Shown here one piece after another: positions 8,509 through 17,994 of a DNA stretch of 64,000 nucleotides (the stretch's first letter is position 1; each line of letters opens with the position of its first letter). The notes under the pieces are model-generated. The model made no database searches and was not told where the DNA came from. It saw nothing but the letters and a program-made list of their open reading frames with translations. Source of the stretch: Cellulosimicrobium composti (GTDB lineage Bacteria > Actinomycetota > Actinomycetes > Actinomycetales > Cellulomonadaceae); contig NZ_WMKA01000004.1 of the NCBI RefSeq assembly GCF_009711085.1, positions 1 to 64,000 on the forward strand, given 5' to 3'. The translations under genes were made by a program, and so were the position numbers.

Positions 8509-8620
8509 TGCCCGGCGCACGACGTCGCCCGCGAGCACCGAGAACCCCGACGGGACCTCGACGTCTCGCGTGAGCTGCGGTCCACCCCGCGGCGGCGACG
8601 GTCCGCCGGAGGGGCCGCGC

Positions 8621-10234
8621 TCAGGCGGCGACGAGCCCGAGCTCCCGGGCCGCCGCGACGGCCTCCCTACGGCTCGTCACGCCGAGCTTGCGGTAGATGT
8701 GGCGGATCTGGGTCCGCACCGTGTTGATCGAGACGCTGAACCGCTCGGCGGCCTGCTCGGCGGTGCACCCCTCGCACAGCGCCTCGAGCACCACCCGCTC
8801 CCGCGGGGACAGGCGCTCCGCCAGGGCGACGCCCAGGACGTTGTGGTCCACCACCGTGCTCCCGCCCGGCAGCAGGCTCGACACCCCGGCGAGCCGTTCC
8901 AGCGTCTCGCGCTCCTCCGGGCGCATCCCGAGGAACGGCGCCACCTGCCTCGGGGTCGCGCGCAGGCGGAGCGCGCGCTGGAACCACGTGCGGGCCTTGT
9001 CCTCACGCCCCGCGCGAAGGTGCGCGACCGCGTTGACCACGTGCAAGCCGAGCGCGTCGTTCGGAGACAGCGGCGCCCGGCGGAGCGCGGACGACGCGAG
9101 GCTGATCGCCTCGACGGTCTCGCCGAGGACCAGATGCGCCCACGCGTGGTGGGTCGAGAGCCACTCGTCGTTCGGGTCGTGCTCGTGGGCGAGCTGGAGG
9201 ACACGGCCGGCGCCTCCCGCACGCACCAGGAGCTTGGCCTCGCCTCGCAGTGCCACGCGTCCCAGGAACGTGTCGCTCTCTCGGCCGACCACGCCGTGCA
9301 GCAGGCGCAGCTCGTCGATCTCCCGCAGCCCGCGCAAGGGGTCGCCGTAGTGCGCGTGGTAGCAGGCCAGCACGTGCGCGTGGAACGCCCAGAGATCCGG
9401 CCGGTGGGGCGCGAGAGCCTCGTACCCGGCGAGAATCGCGCGCGCCGTCTCGGGGTCGCCCTCGTCGATGGCGAGCTGTGCGGAGGCGAGCGCGTCGGCG
9501 CCCATGTGGGCCGAGGCGACCCAGTCGGGGAACGGAGGCTCGTCCGCGAGCCTCTCGAGGTGCCGCCAGGCGAGCCGGTGATGGCCGCGGTACGCCCCGA
9601 GCAGCGCGAGGTGCGCCGTCGCCGTCACACGTGCGTAGTGAGCGGACGGGCGGTCACCCGCCTCCTCGGCCGCGCGCGAGAAGAGGGTGGCGGCGGCGTC
9701 GTCCGCCCCGGAGAGCATGGCCGTGATCCCTCGCTGGGCGCTCAGCCACCCCGGTCTCGCCGCGGGTCGGATCGCGGCCCACGGGAGCGCCGCGTGCGGT
9801 GCGTCCTGCGCACGCGCGTCCAGCCAGGCACCGACCCGCTCCGACGACGCGTAGTCACGGCGGCTCCGGTGGGCGACGACTGCCGCGGTGCCGGCGCACA
9901 GCGTGTCGGGGAGCCGACTGAGCCGGTCGAGGCGTCTGACGGACCGCAGGCCGGCCCGGACGTAGAGCTGGAACGATCGGGACACGGCGTCGTCGTCGCC
10001 GCGCGCGTAGGCCTGTCGGCGCTGCGCGAGGAGGGCGAGATGGGTCAGCCGAGGCCGGCGCTCGAGGACGTCGGGAGGGACGTCCCCGAGCATTCGCATC
10101 ACCTCGTCGGCGAACTGGTCGGGCAGGTCGTACCACTGGGCGTCGAACGTGCACTCGAGGGCGTCGAGGTCGCCGGCGCGCACTGACAGCAGGGTCTCTT
10201 CCCTGGTCAGCGGCGCATGCAGCGTCCAGGTCAT
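8621..10234 (-). CDS. Orphan LuxR-type transcriptional regulator
   Basis: The product is about 537 residues. The C-terminus is a LuxR/NarL helix-turn-helix: LSPRERVVLEALCEG, then AAERFSVSINTVRTQIRHIYRKLGV. The long N-terminal part is helical and TPR-like, with many Ala/Leu/Arg-rich helices. No P-loop NTPase is present, unlike full MalT/LAL regulators. The ATG at 10234 (MTWTLHAPL) is preferred because the sequence upstream of it in frame reads as non-coding and AT-richer. The gene is divergent from the giant repeat protein at 10444, with a 209-bp spacer containing small palindromes, so it plausibly controls that surface protein. The ligand or signal is unknown. Confidence 0.8.
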   Translation of the reverse strand: MTWTLHAPLTREETLLSVRAGDLDALECTFDAQWYDLPDQFADEVMRMLGDVPPDVLERRPRLTHLALLAQRRQAYARGDDDAVSRSFQLYVRAGLRSVRRLDRLSRLPDTLCAGTAAVVAHRSRRDYASSERVGAWLDARAQDAPHAALPWAAIRPAARPGWLSAQRGITAMLSGADDAAATLFSRAAEEAGDRPSAHYARVTATAHLALLGAYRGHHRLAWRHLERLADEPPFPDWVASAHMGADALASAQLAIDEGDPETARAILAGYEALAPHRPDLWAFHAHVLACYHAHYGDPLRGLREIDELRLLHGVVGRESDTFLGRVALRGEAKLLVRAGGAGRVLQLAHEHDPNDEWLSTHHAWAHLVLGETVEAISLASSALRRAPLSPNDALGLHVVNAVAHLRAGREDKARTWFQRALRLRATPRQVAPFLGMRPEERETLERLAGVSSLLPGGSTVVDHNVLGVALAERLSPRERVVLEALCEGCTAEQAAERFSVSINTVRTQIRHIYRKLGVTSRREAVAAARELGLVAA

Positions 10235-10317
10235 GCCGTGATCTTGATCGAAGTCGAAAATAATGCAACTGCGGCGGACGTGTCCCGAGGGTGAATTCCG
10301 CCAGGCCTGCGTTTCTT

Positions 10318-10380
10318 CACCAAACTGGTGATCCAGCGGATGAAATTTCTGGCTTCGCCCGTCATGGGACCCGCGTCCCA
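10318..10380. promoter_or_regulatory. Small palindromes in the LuxR/surface-protein spacer
   Basis: Two inverted repeats lie in the divergent intergenic region: CACCA/TGGTG (10318-10322 and 10326-10330, 3-base spacer) and TGGGAC/GTCCCA (10365-10370 and 10375-10380, 4-base spacer). The spacer is noticeably AT-richer than its surroundings. These are candidate binding sites for the divergent LuxR regulator; no promoter boxes are assigned. Confidence 0.35.
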
Positions 10381-10443
10381 CGGTCCTATGAAGTGCTCAG
10401 CGTGGACGCGACGTGTGCGTCCGCACGACGAAGGGGACACCCG

Positions 10444-13400
10444 ATGCATGGAGTTGGACGTGACGGCGACCCCGTCGCCGCTCGGAGGTCGACGGCGCCG
10501 CGCGGTGCCCGCCACGCACGTGTGAGAGGACGCCGCGCATCTCGCGGCCGCAGGATCCTCGGCGCGATCCTCGCTCTGGTCACCGCGGGCTCCGGCCTGG
10601 CGGCCTCGGTGGCACCGGCGACCGCGGCGACCGTGTACGAGCTGCAGGGCGAGTGGGCCTCCGGCACGCCGACGACTCTCGCGACCGGCGACGCCGTCTC
10701 CCCGACGTGGTGGTTCAACGTCAACGACGACGAGGCGGCGCCCGACAACGAGCCCGTCGAGGACGTGACCGTGACCGTCACCGCGCACGGCGCGGTGTTC
10801 GACTCGTTGCCGCCCGTGTGCCGTACCGACGGCGTGGACCCGGCCTCGAGCATCTCCGGTGACGGGTCGACCCTCGTGTGCAACGTCGGCACGCTCGACC
10901 GCGGGACCGCGTTCTCCCTGACGACCCCCATGCGCGTGACGGCCCGGACCGGTGAGACGGTGAGCGCCGACGCGACCGTCGGCGGTCAGGCGGCGGACGT
11001 GCCGGAGCTGACGGTCCAGAACGCGTTCCTCCAGGACATCTACTGGGTCCAGGCCACGACGCAGTCCACCAACACCGCGACGTACCGCGACCTCGTGTTC
11101 AACTGGACGCTGTTCCACGGCGCATACAGCCCCGCGGGCCCCGACACCGTGCAGTACGAGCTCACGCTGAGCAACACGCTGGGTGCGACGATGCAGCTCG
11201 GCCCCGACGGGTGCCGTGCCTTCACGAGCGGCACCGCGAGCGGTCACCCGTGGTCCGGCGGTTCCCATGACGCGAGTCAGATGGCACCGTTCCCCGGGAC
11301 GTGCGTGCTGACCCGCAACAGCAGCACCTCCTACACGCTGACCATCTCGGGGATCGACTACAGCCACACGCAGGTCCCCACCAAGGATTCCGCGGGGAAC
11401 GCTCTCCCCACGGACCGCGTCGCCGTCGCGTCGGGTCAGGTGCAGATCCGCGTCATGTCCGGCGCGACCGCCGGCGGGCTGTCGCTGACCTCGAACGCCC
11501 CCACGTACACGGCCGTCGATGGGCAGACGTACACGGACGACCCGTCCAACAACTCCTCGAACCGCACGTGGACCGCCGGGTACTGGACGCACGCGTGGAC
11601 GTACTCCTACACCGGTCAGAGAAGCTCCTCCTGGTCGGACACGTACCGCGTCGCTCCGGGGACGGAGGTCAGTGCCGCCGCGTCGGTGAACTACCCCAAC
11701 GTGTCCTCCCCCAACGCCACCCAGGGTGCGTTGTGCGTCGTGCTCGACACCCGGTACGTGGAGTTCACCGGGGCGATGACGCGCTTCGACAACGCCACCA
11801 CCGGACCGGACGCCGGGCTGCCGCTGGCCTACTACACGGGCAACTCGGCGCTGCTCAACCCGAGCAGCGGCTCGTACGACCCGAACGCGTTCGAGTGCCA
11901 GGGCTCGGCGGGGTGGACCACCACGATGCCCGCGGACCCGACGACCATCAAGGCCGTGCGCACGATCTACACCCCGACGAACGCGATCAAGGAGCGCCGT
12001 GTGGTGCTTCAGGTCACGCAGCGGATCAAGGACACCACCCCGGTCGGCACGCCGGTGTGGACGTGGGGCGCCTACATGAACGCCGCGAACCCCAACAACG
12101 TGTGGGTCTACCCCAACAGGTCCTCGAACCCGGCCGACATGCCCGTCAACGGCACCGTCACCCCGAACTCGCGCTACGCGTACGCGGCGGGTGGTCGTGA
12201 CATCCTGCGGACCATCGGTGTCACTCCGGACGTGGAGAAGTCCGTCCTGCCGATCACGGTCGACCCCGGTGGCGAGGCCACGTACACGCTCGACTACTCG
12301 GCGAACGGCACCGGTGCCGTCGCGCCGACCGTCGACGACTACGTGCTGACCGACACGCTTCCCGCCGGCGCGACGTACGTGCCCGGCTCGGCGAGCCCCG
12401 AGCCCGCCGTCACCACGGACGGCAGCGGGCAGCAGGTGCTCACCTGGACGCTGGACGGGGTGGCGACGAACGTCGCGCACTCGCTGAGCTACCGCGTCCA
12501 GTTCCCCGATGACCTCCAGGGCGGGGACCGGCTGGTCAACTCGGTCAACGCGGCGGTCGGGGGCATCACCTCGGGCAACGCGACCGCGTCCGTCGTCGTG
12601 AGCGACTCGGGGCTCACGAAGGTCATCAAGACCGCGGACCAGGCCTTCATCCCGAACCTCGCCGGAGACGGTGTAGGTACGGGGTCGTGGACCGTGCTCG
12701 TCCGGTCGCAGGACCCCATGCCGCAGTCCTTCGTCGACGTCATCGACATCCTGCCGTACGTCGGTGACGGCCGTGGGACGTCCTTCAGCGGCTCCTATGA
12801 GCTCGACGGACCTGTCACGGCATCGATCGGATCCACCGTCTACTACACGACGGCGGACCCGGCGACCCTCACGGACGACCCGGCCGACCCCGCGAACGGC
12901 TCGGCGGGTGACGTCTCGGGGAACACCGTGGGCTGGACGACCACGTTCACTCCCGACGCGACCGCGGTGCGCGTGATCACCGGCACCCTCGCGCCGCGCG
13001 GCGAGTTCACCATCTCGGTGCCCGTGGTCACGGACGGCATGCTCGGTGGGGACACGCTCGTGAACCGGTCCCAGGGGCGCGCCGAGAACACGCGTCTGGT
13101 CATGCGGACGTCGGCGTCGACATCGATCGCGAACTACTACTCCGCGTCGCTCAAGAAGTACGTCCAGGACGAGTTCGGGAACTGGCGAGACGCGAACGAC
13201 CCGCTGGACTACCCGCAGTTCCGCGTGGGGGACACGGTGCGGTACCGGATCGTCGTGGAGAACACCGGTCAGGGGACCCTGACGAACGTCGCTGTCTCCG
13301 ATGACCAGCAGCCCGAGCTGGGCTCGTTCGTCATCGACTCCCTCGCTCCGGGGGAGACGCAGAGCCACGAGTTCGAGATCGACATCGTCGAGCCGGTCGA

Positions 13401-16400
13401 TGACGTGATCGTGAACACCGCGTGCGCGGACGCCGACATCCCGGAGGACTCCGGGGTGGAGCCGACGATCAACTGCGACCCGGCCGGGTTCACCGTGGTG
13501 GGCACGCCCACCCACACCAAGGAGGTCGTCTCCGCGACGCCCGTCGGTGACGGGCGCTGGGAGGTCGTCTACGAGATCGTGGTGAGCAACACCCAGACCC
13601 CCTCGACGACCTACACTCTCGAGGACACCCTGCACTTCACGGACCAGGCGACCGTCGTGTCGGCGGCCGTGACGCAGGCGCCGGCCGGCGTGGTCCTCGC
13701 CGACCCGGCGTGGGACGGCCAGGAGAACGTGACGATCGCGACGGACGTGCCGCTCGCCGGTCAGGACGACGACGGGTACGAGCCGCACGTCTACCGCCTC
13801 ACGGTGCTGGCCGACGTGCCTCTGCAGCTCGACGGCGCAGGGTCGGGCGAGGACGACCCGACGGCGTGCCCGGCGGAAGGGTCCGACGCGGACCAGGGCT
13901 TCAACAACACCTCGCACATGACGGGTCCGGAGGGCGAGCCCGAGGACGACCAGGCCTGCGCGCCCATCCCCTCCATCGACGTGGAGAAGTCGGTCTCTGC
14001 GGGTCCGGTGCCGAACGGTGACGGGACGTGGACGGTGACGTACGACCTCGTCGTGACGAACACCGGCATGGGGGACGGGATCTACGACATCGCGGACCGG
14101 ATGACCGCGGACGGTGACCTGCAGGTCGTCTCGGGTGAGGTGGTCACGGTGCCGGACGGTGTGACGCCGAACGGGTCGTGGACCGGTCTGGGTGCCGAGG
14201 GCGCGCCGGAGAACGTCATCGCGAGCGGGGTGAGCCTGCCCGCGGGCGGCACCCACACCTACCAGGTCGAGGTCGTGCTGGCGATCGAGGGTGACGGCGG
14301 CGCGCCGCTCGTCACCTCGTGCGAAGCGGAGCCCGAGGGCGCCCCGGGTGGGCTGTCCAACGCGGCCGCGATCCAGCACAACGACCTCACCGACTCGGAC
14401 GAGGCGTGCGTGACGGTTGCGGCGATCACGGTGGAGAAGTCGATCGCCGAGGGTCCGGTGCCCAACGGTGATGGGACGTGGACGATCACGTATGACGTGG
14501 TGGCGCAGAACGTGGGTGCTGCTGCGGGTGAGTACGACGTGTACGACCAGTTGCGGTACGGCGAGGGGATCGAGATCGTCTCGGCGCAGATCACGCAGGC
14601 TCCTGATGGTGTGACGCCGAACGGGTCGTGGACGGGTCTGGGTGACGCGTCGTCGTCGCCGGAGAACCTGGTGGCTGATGGCGTGGAGCTGGATGCGGGT
14701 GGCGTGCACACGTACCGGATCGTGGTCACGGTCGAGATGGACGAGTCGACGATCGACCCGAGCGTGCTGCAGTGCCCGGAGCCGGGTAGCGGTGGTTCGG
14801 GTGGTCTGGCGAACTCGACGAGCCTGGATCACAACGGGATCGTCGCGGGTGACGAGGTGTGTGCCTCGTTGCCGTTGATCGATGTGGAGAAGTCGGTCTC
14901 TGCGGGTCCGGTGCCGAACGGTGACGGGACGTGGACGATCACGTACGACCTGGTGGCGACGAACTCGGGGCAGGCTTCGGGTGAGTACGACCTGGTGGAT
15001 CGTCTGCAGTACGGCGAGGGCGTCGTGGTGGAGTCCGCGACCGTCGTGTCCGCGCCCGACGGCGTGGTGACGGAGGCGGGCTGGACCGGTCAGGGCGCCG
15101 CCGGGTCGCCTGAGAACGTGGTCGCCGAGGGCGTGACGCTCGGGGCCGACTCCGCGCACACGTACCAGGTGCAGGTCGTGGTCTCGCTGGATCGGGCCGT
15201 GGTGACTCCTGAGTCGCTGCAGTGTCCGGAGCCTGGTTCGGGCGAGGGTGGCGGTCTGGCGAACTCGACCGAGCTGACGCACAACGGTGAGACCTCCGCC
15301 GATGACGCGTGCGCCTCGCTGCCGCTGATCGACATCGTCAAGTCGTTGTCGGGAGCGGTGACGCCGGTGGAGGGCGAGCCGGGCCAGTACGACGCGGTGT
15401 ACGAGATCACGGTGACGAACGCCGGCCCGGGTGACGGCCTCTACGACCTCACGGACGAGCTCGCACCAGGCGAGGGCGTCGAGGTGCTCGGCGTCCAGGA
15501 CGTCGTGACCGACGCGCCGGAGCCGGTGGCGCTCAACCCCGGCTTCGACGGCACGAGCGACACCCTCGTGGTGGCCGGGCAGCCGATCGCCGGGGCGACG
15601 ACCGCACCCGTCGTGCACACCTACACGGTGACCGTGCGGTACGCGGCAGACCTGTCCGACGTCGAGATCCCGGACACCGACGCGTGCACGACGGGTGACG
15701 GGTCCACGGTTGCGGGCGGTCTGGCGAACACCGCGACGGTGGGCTGGAACGGCCTGGACGGGACGGACGACGCGTGCGTGCGCCCCGGCAAGCCGACCCT
15801 CGACAAGGCGCTGGTCTCCGCGGCGCCGGCCGGCGACGGGACGTGGGAGGTCGTCTACGACCTCACCGTCGGCAACGTCGGGGGCGAGGCCACGACGTAC
15901 GACCTGGACGACGAGCTGCTCTTCGCCCCCGTCGTCACGGTCGACTCGGTCGCCGTGACCGGCCCCGAGGGCGTGACGGTCAACGCCGGGTTCGACGGCG
16001 CCGCCGACCAGCGCATCGCCACGGGCGTGTCGATCGCGGGCATGGACGACGAGGGCTACGCCCCGCACGTCTACCGGGTCACGGTGGTCGCGCACGTGCC
16101 GCTGTCCTTCGCCGCGGACGACGTGGACGAGGACGGGACCGGCTCGCCGGCCTGCACGGTCCCCGCCGGGTCGAACACGCTGCAGCAGGGCCTGAACAAC
16201 GCGGCCACCCTCACCGACGAGACCGGTGGGACGCAGACCGACACCGACTGCGCCCCGCTGCCGTCGATCGACGTCACCAAGTCGACGGACGGCGACCCCG
16301 TCCAGGGCGACGACGGCTCGTGGACCGTGCGGTACGCCGTCACCGTCACGAACGACGGCGGCTCGGCCGGCGTGTACGACCTCACCGACCGCCTGCGCTA

Positions 16401-16884
16401 CGGCGCCGGCATCACGGTGCGGTCCGCCACGGTGACCGCGACGCCCGAGGGCGTGACGGCGTCGGCCACGTGGACGGGTCAGGGTGCGGAGGGCGACGCC
16501 GCGAACGTCGTGGCTGCCGACGTGGACCTCGCCCCCGGGGCGACCCACGTCTACCGCGTCGAGGTCGTGGCGGCCGTCGACCCGGGCAGGGCCGACGCGA
16601 CGACGTTCGCCTGCCCCGCCCCGGGCTCGGGCGAGGCCGGTGGGTTCGCCAACACGGCGGGCGTCGGGCACAACGACCTGACCGACGCGGCCGACGCGTG
16701 CGCCGCGCCACCGGAGCCGGTCGACCCGGCCCAGCCGGGGACTCCGGGAGCGCCGGGCAAGCCCGGAAGCTCGCTCGCCACCACCGGCGCGACCCTGGCG
16801 TGGGTCGCCGGGGGAGCAGCGCTCCTGCTGCTCCTCGGGATGCTGGCCCTGCTCGCGGCGCGTCGCCGCCGGCTGACCAGCTGA
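10444..16884 (+). CDS. Giant repeat-built surface protein with LATTG sorting signal
   Basis: This is a 2,146-residue wall-anchored protein. The ATG at 10444 follows an AAGGGG ribosome site. A long basic signal peptide (LALVTAGSGLAASVAPATAA) leads to a beta-rich N-terminal region of about 590 residues (ELQGEWASGTP...). DUF11-like domains follow near 12220, 12610 and 13138, then seven tandem repeats of about 150 residues from about 13505 to 16700. Each repeat begins like IDVEKSVSAGPVPNGDGTW and includes YDLxDRL, NGSWTG and GGLANST motifs. The C-terminus is a Pro/Gly linker, LATTG (16774-16788), a hydrophobic helix and RRRR. LAxTG is typical of class E sortase substrates. The likely role is an adhesin or stalk. 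No catalytic domain is seen. A terminator follows. Confidence 0.85.
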   Translation: MHGVGRDGDPVAARRSTAPRGARHARVRGRRASRGRRILGAILALVTAGSGLAASVAPATAATVYELQGEWASGTPTTLATGDAVSPTWWFNVNDDEAAPDNEPVEDVTVTVTAHGAVFDSLPPVCRTDGVDPASSISGDGSTLVCNVGTLDRGTAFSLTTPMRVTARTGETVSADATVGGQAADVPELTVQNAFLQDIYWVQATTQSTNTATYRDLVFNWTLFHGAYSPAGPDTVQYELTLSNTLGATMQLGPDGCRAFTSGTASGHPWSGGSHDASQMAPFPGTCVLTRNSSTSYTLTISGIDYSHTQVPTKDSAGNALPTDRVAVASGQVQIRVMSGATAGGLSLTSNAPTYTAVDGQTYTDDPSNNSSNRTWTAGYWTHAWTYSYTGQRSSSWSDTYRVAPGTEVSAAASVNYPNVSSPNATQGALCVVLDTRYVEFTGAMTRFDNATTGPDAGLPLAYYTGNSALLNPSSGSYDPNAFECQGSAGWTTTMPADPTTIKAVRTIYTPTNAIKERRVVLQVTQRIKDTTPVGTPVWTWGAYMNAANPNNVWVYPNRSSNPADMPVNGTVTPNSRYAYAAGGRDILRTIGVTPDVEKSVLPITVDPGGEATYTLDYSANGTGAVAPTVDDYVLTDTLPAGATYVPGSASPEPAVTTDGSGQQVLTWTLDGVATNVAHSLSYRVQFPDDLQGGDRLVNSVNAAVGGITSGNATASVVVSDSGLTKVIKTADQAFIPNLAGDGVGTGSWTVLVRSQDPMPQSFVDVIDILPYVGDGRGTSFSGSYELDGPVTASIGSTVYYTTADPATLTDDPADPANGSAGDVSGNTVGWTTTFTPDATAVRVITGTLAPRGEFTISVPVVTDGMLGGDTLVNRSQGRAENTRLVMRTSASTSIANYYSASLKKYVQDEFGNWRDANDPLDYPQFRVGDTVRYRIVVENTGQGTLTNVAVSDDQQPELGSFVIDSLAPGETQSHEFEIDIVEPVDDVIVNTACADADIPEDSGVEPTINCDPAGFTVVGTPTHTKEVVSATPVGDGRWEVVYEIVVSNTQTPSTTYTLEDTLHFTDQATVVSAAVTQAPAGVVLADPAWDGQENVTIATDVPLAGQDDDGYEPHVYRLTVLADVPLQLDGAGSGEDDPTACPAEGSDADQGFNNTSHMTGPEGEPEDDQACAPIPSIDVEKSVSAGPVPNGDGTWTVTYDLVVTNTGMGDGIYDIADRMTADGDLQVVSGEVVTVPDGVTPNGSWTGLGAEGAPENVIASGVSLPAGGTHTYQVEVVLAIEGDGGAPLVTSCEAEPEGAPGGLSNAAAIQHNDLTDSDEACVTVAAITVEKSIAEGPVPNGDGTWTITYDVVAQNVGAAAGEYDVYDQLRYGEGIEIVSAQITQAPDGVTPNGSWTGLGDASSSPENLVADGVELDAGGVHTYRIVVTVEMDESTIDPSVLQCPEPGSGGSGGLANSTSLDHNGIVAGDEVCASLPLIDVEKSVSAGPVPNGDGTWTITYDLVATNSGQASGEYDLVDRLQYGEGVVVESATVVSAPDGVVTEAGWTGQGAAGSPENVVAEGVTLGADSAHTYQVQVVVSLDRAVVTPESLQCPEPGSGEGGGLANSTELTHNGETSADDACASLPLIDIVKSLSGAVTPVEGEPGQYDAVYEITVTNAGPGDGLYDLTDELAPGEGVEVLGVQDVVTDAPEPVALNPGFDGTSDTLVVAGQPIAGATTAPVVHTYTVTVRYAADLSDVEIPDTDACTTGDGSTVAGGLANTATVGWNGLDGTDDACVRPGKPTLDKALVSAAPAGDGTWEVVYDLTVGNVGGEATTYDLDDELLFAPVVTVDSVAVTGPEGVTVNAGFDGAADQRIATGVSIAGMDDEGYAPHVYRVTVVAHVPLSFAADDVDEDGTGSPACTVPAGSNTLQQGLNNAATLTDETGGTQTDTDCAPLPSIDVTKSTDGDPVQGDDGSWTVRYAVTVTNDGGSAGVYDLTDRLRYGAGITVRSATVTATPEGVTASATWTGQGAEGDAANVVAADVDLAPGATHVYRVEVVAAVDPGRADATTFACPAPGSGEAGGFANTAGVGHNDLTDAADACAAPPEPVDPAQPGTPGAPGKPGSSLATTGATLAWVAGGAALLLLLGMLALLAARRRRLTS
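13505..16700 (+). repeat. Seven tandem coding repeats of about 450 bp
   Basis: Repeat units begin near 13505, 13970, 14425, 14873, 15320, 15785 and 16260, so units are about 447-475 bp. A 54-base block is identical between the first part of the 13970 unit (13981-14034) and the 14873 unit (14884-14937), exactly 903 bp apart and in frame. Units from about 14400 to 15050 use more GGT, TCT and GTG codons than the flanks. This points to recent duplication or conversion inside the array. Confidence 0.8.
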
Positions 16885-16894
16885 CAGCGGGACC

Positions 16895-16936
16895 GGACGG
16901 CCCTGCCCGCGACCTCCAGCGCGGGCAGGGCCGTCC
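16895..16936 (+). terminator. Terminator hairpin after the surface protein
   Basis: A perfect 17-bp stem (16895-16911 with 16920-16936) with an 8-base loop lies about ten bases after the stop codon. No T-run follows. Confidence 0.8.
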
Positions 16937-16988
16937 TCCACCGGCGACGCGAGGGCGCTCGTCGGACGACCCGTCTCGAAGGAGGGCG

Positions 16989-17473
16989 ATGATGCGTGGC
17001 GGTACGGTGCACCGCGTGCTGCGCCCCACGATCTGGGGCTACGCGACGCTGACCCGTCGCAGTCATCCCGCCCTGGCGGGCGGCGGAGGCACGCGACGCG
17101 TCGACACGGTCCTTCCCCCGGTCCTCACCCCGGACGAGCTCGACGGGTTCCACGACGTGCTGCGCGGGCGTGGCGGCCCGCCCTGCGTCTCGCGGTCGAC
17201 GTACGCACGACCGCCGCACTGCACCCGGAGCCGGACGTGCCGCGACGAACGGCGGACGTCGCGCTCGCCGCGCTCGTGCGCGCGATGCGCGAGGCCGACC
17301 GCGCACGGCTCGGGACCGCACACCAGGCTCTTGCGCGCGAGCTCGTCTGGTGCGCCCTCGTCGCAGCGCGCACGGACGAGGCGAGCGAGGTGACGCACGC
17401 GGCCCGCGCGCTGGCGCTCCTCGCCTCGACCAACGTCGGGGGTGGCGCCACCGACCGCATCGACCACGGGTGA
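16989..17473 (+). pseudogene. Small hypothetical gene, probably frameshifted
   Basis: An ATG at 16989 sits behind a near-perfect GAAGGAGGG ribosome site. It opens a plausible frame, MMRGGTVHRVLRPTIWGY to LTPDELDGFHDVLR, that degenerates into Arg/Ser-rich shadow sequence after about 17160. From there another frame reads convincingly to a stop at 17473: WRPALRLAVDVRTTAAL, then ADVALAALVRAMREADRARL, then a helix ending near NVGGGATDR. A single indel near 17155-17165 would join the two into a protein of about 160 residues. The downstream half also has its own GTG at 17237. I do not recognise the family. Confidence 0.45.
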
Positions 17474-17510
17474 GCCGCCGCGAGTCCCGGCTCGCGGCGG
17501 GACCAGGACC

Positions 17511-17969
17511 TCAGGACGAGCGGGCGGCGGTACGGTCCTCGGCCTCGAGCACCCGGCGCAGGCCCGCGAAGTCCCGGCGCAGGACGCGGGCGAGGACCGC
17601 CGTCGGCAGGAGCGCGAGGACACGGAGCCACGCCGAGACGTCGCCGTCGTAGTCGGCCCGCACGCGCGTGCCCGGGCCGTCGGGCGTGCACACGTACTCG
17701 ACGCGCGAGCTCCAGGGCGAGGTGGAGTACCAGACGACCCGCCTGCCCGGGTCGACGGCCTCCAGCACGTCGGTGAACCGGACGGGGAACGGGCCGATGC
17801 GGTCGACGCCGGCCCACCGCTGGCCGACGCGCAGCGGGCCGTCGTCGAGCGGGCGGCGGGAGTGCACCGCGGGTGCGAAGAGCGGCCACCGGCACGGGTC
17901 CGCGAGGTAGGGGAAGACGCGCGACGGCGGGTGGTCCAGGTGCTCCTCGATCGTCACGCGGCGCCGCAC
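17511..17969 (-). CDS. SRPBCC (polyketide cyclase/START-like) family protein
   Basis: This 152-residue protein starts with the typical SRPBCC opening VTIEEHLDHPPSRVFPYLADPCRWPLF. It continues with the strand pattern GQRWAGVDRIGPFPVRFTDV and a long C-terminal helix (AWLRVLALLPTAVLARVLRRDFAGLRRVL) that closes the hydrophobic cavity of the fold. These proteins bind or modify small hydrophobic ligands, and no catalytic residue can be assigned. The start is GTG at 17969. The gene lies 25 bases downstream of the hemerythrin-like gene on the same strand and may be co-transcribed with it. Confidence 0.75.
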   Translation of the reverse strand: MRRRVTIEEHLDHPPSRVFPYLADPCRWPLFAPAVHSRRPLDDGPLRVGQRWAGVDRIGPFPVRFTDVLEAVDPGRRVVWYSTSPWSSRVEYVCTPDGPGTRVRADYDGDVSAWLRVLALLPTAVLARVLRRDFAGLRRVLEAEDRTAARSS

Positions 17970-17994
17970 GGTCCGTCCTCCTCGGTCCGGGGTG

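Noticed and set aside
3736-8538. A 1,600-codon open frame on the minus strand opposite GH101
   Set aside because: It is Arg/Ala/Val-rich with no domain signature and mirrors the GC-rich third positions of GH101. Long antisense open frames arise automatically in such sequence.
13505-16700. Periodic DNA repeats considered as a CRISPR array
   Set aside because: The units are about 450 bp, coding and in frame, with no short identical repeats separated by unique spacers.
10231-16941. A 2,236-codon minus-strand frame opposite the giant surface protein
   Set aside because: It is the same kind of shadow: its repeats merely copy the periodicity of the real repeats, and it has no start context or family match.
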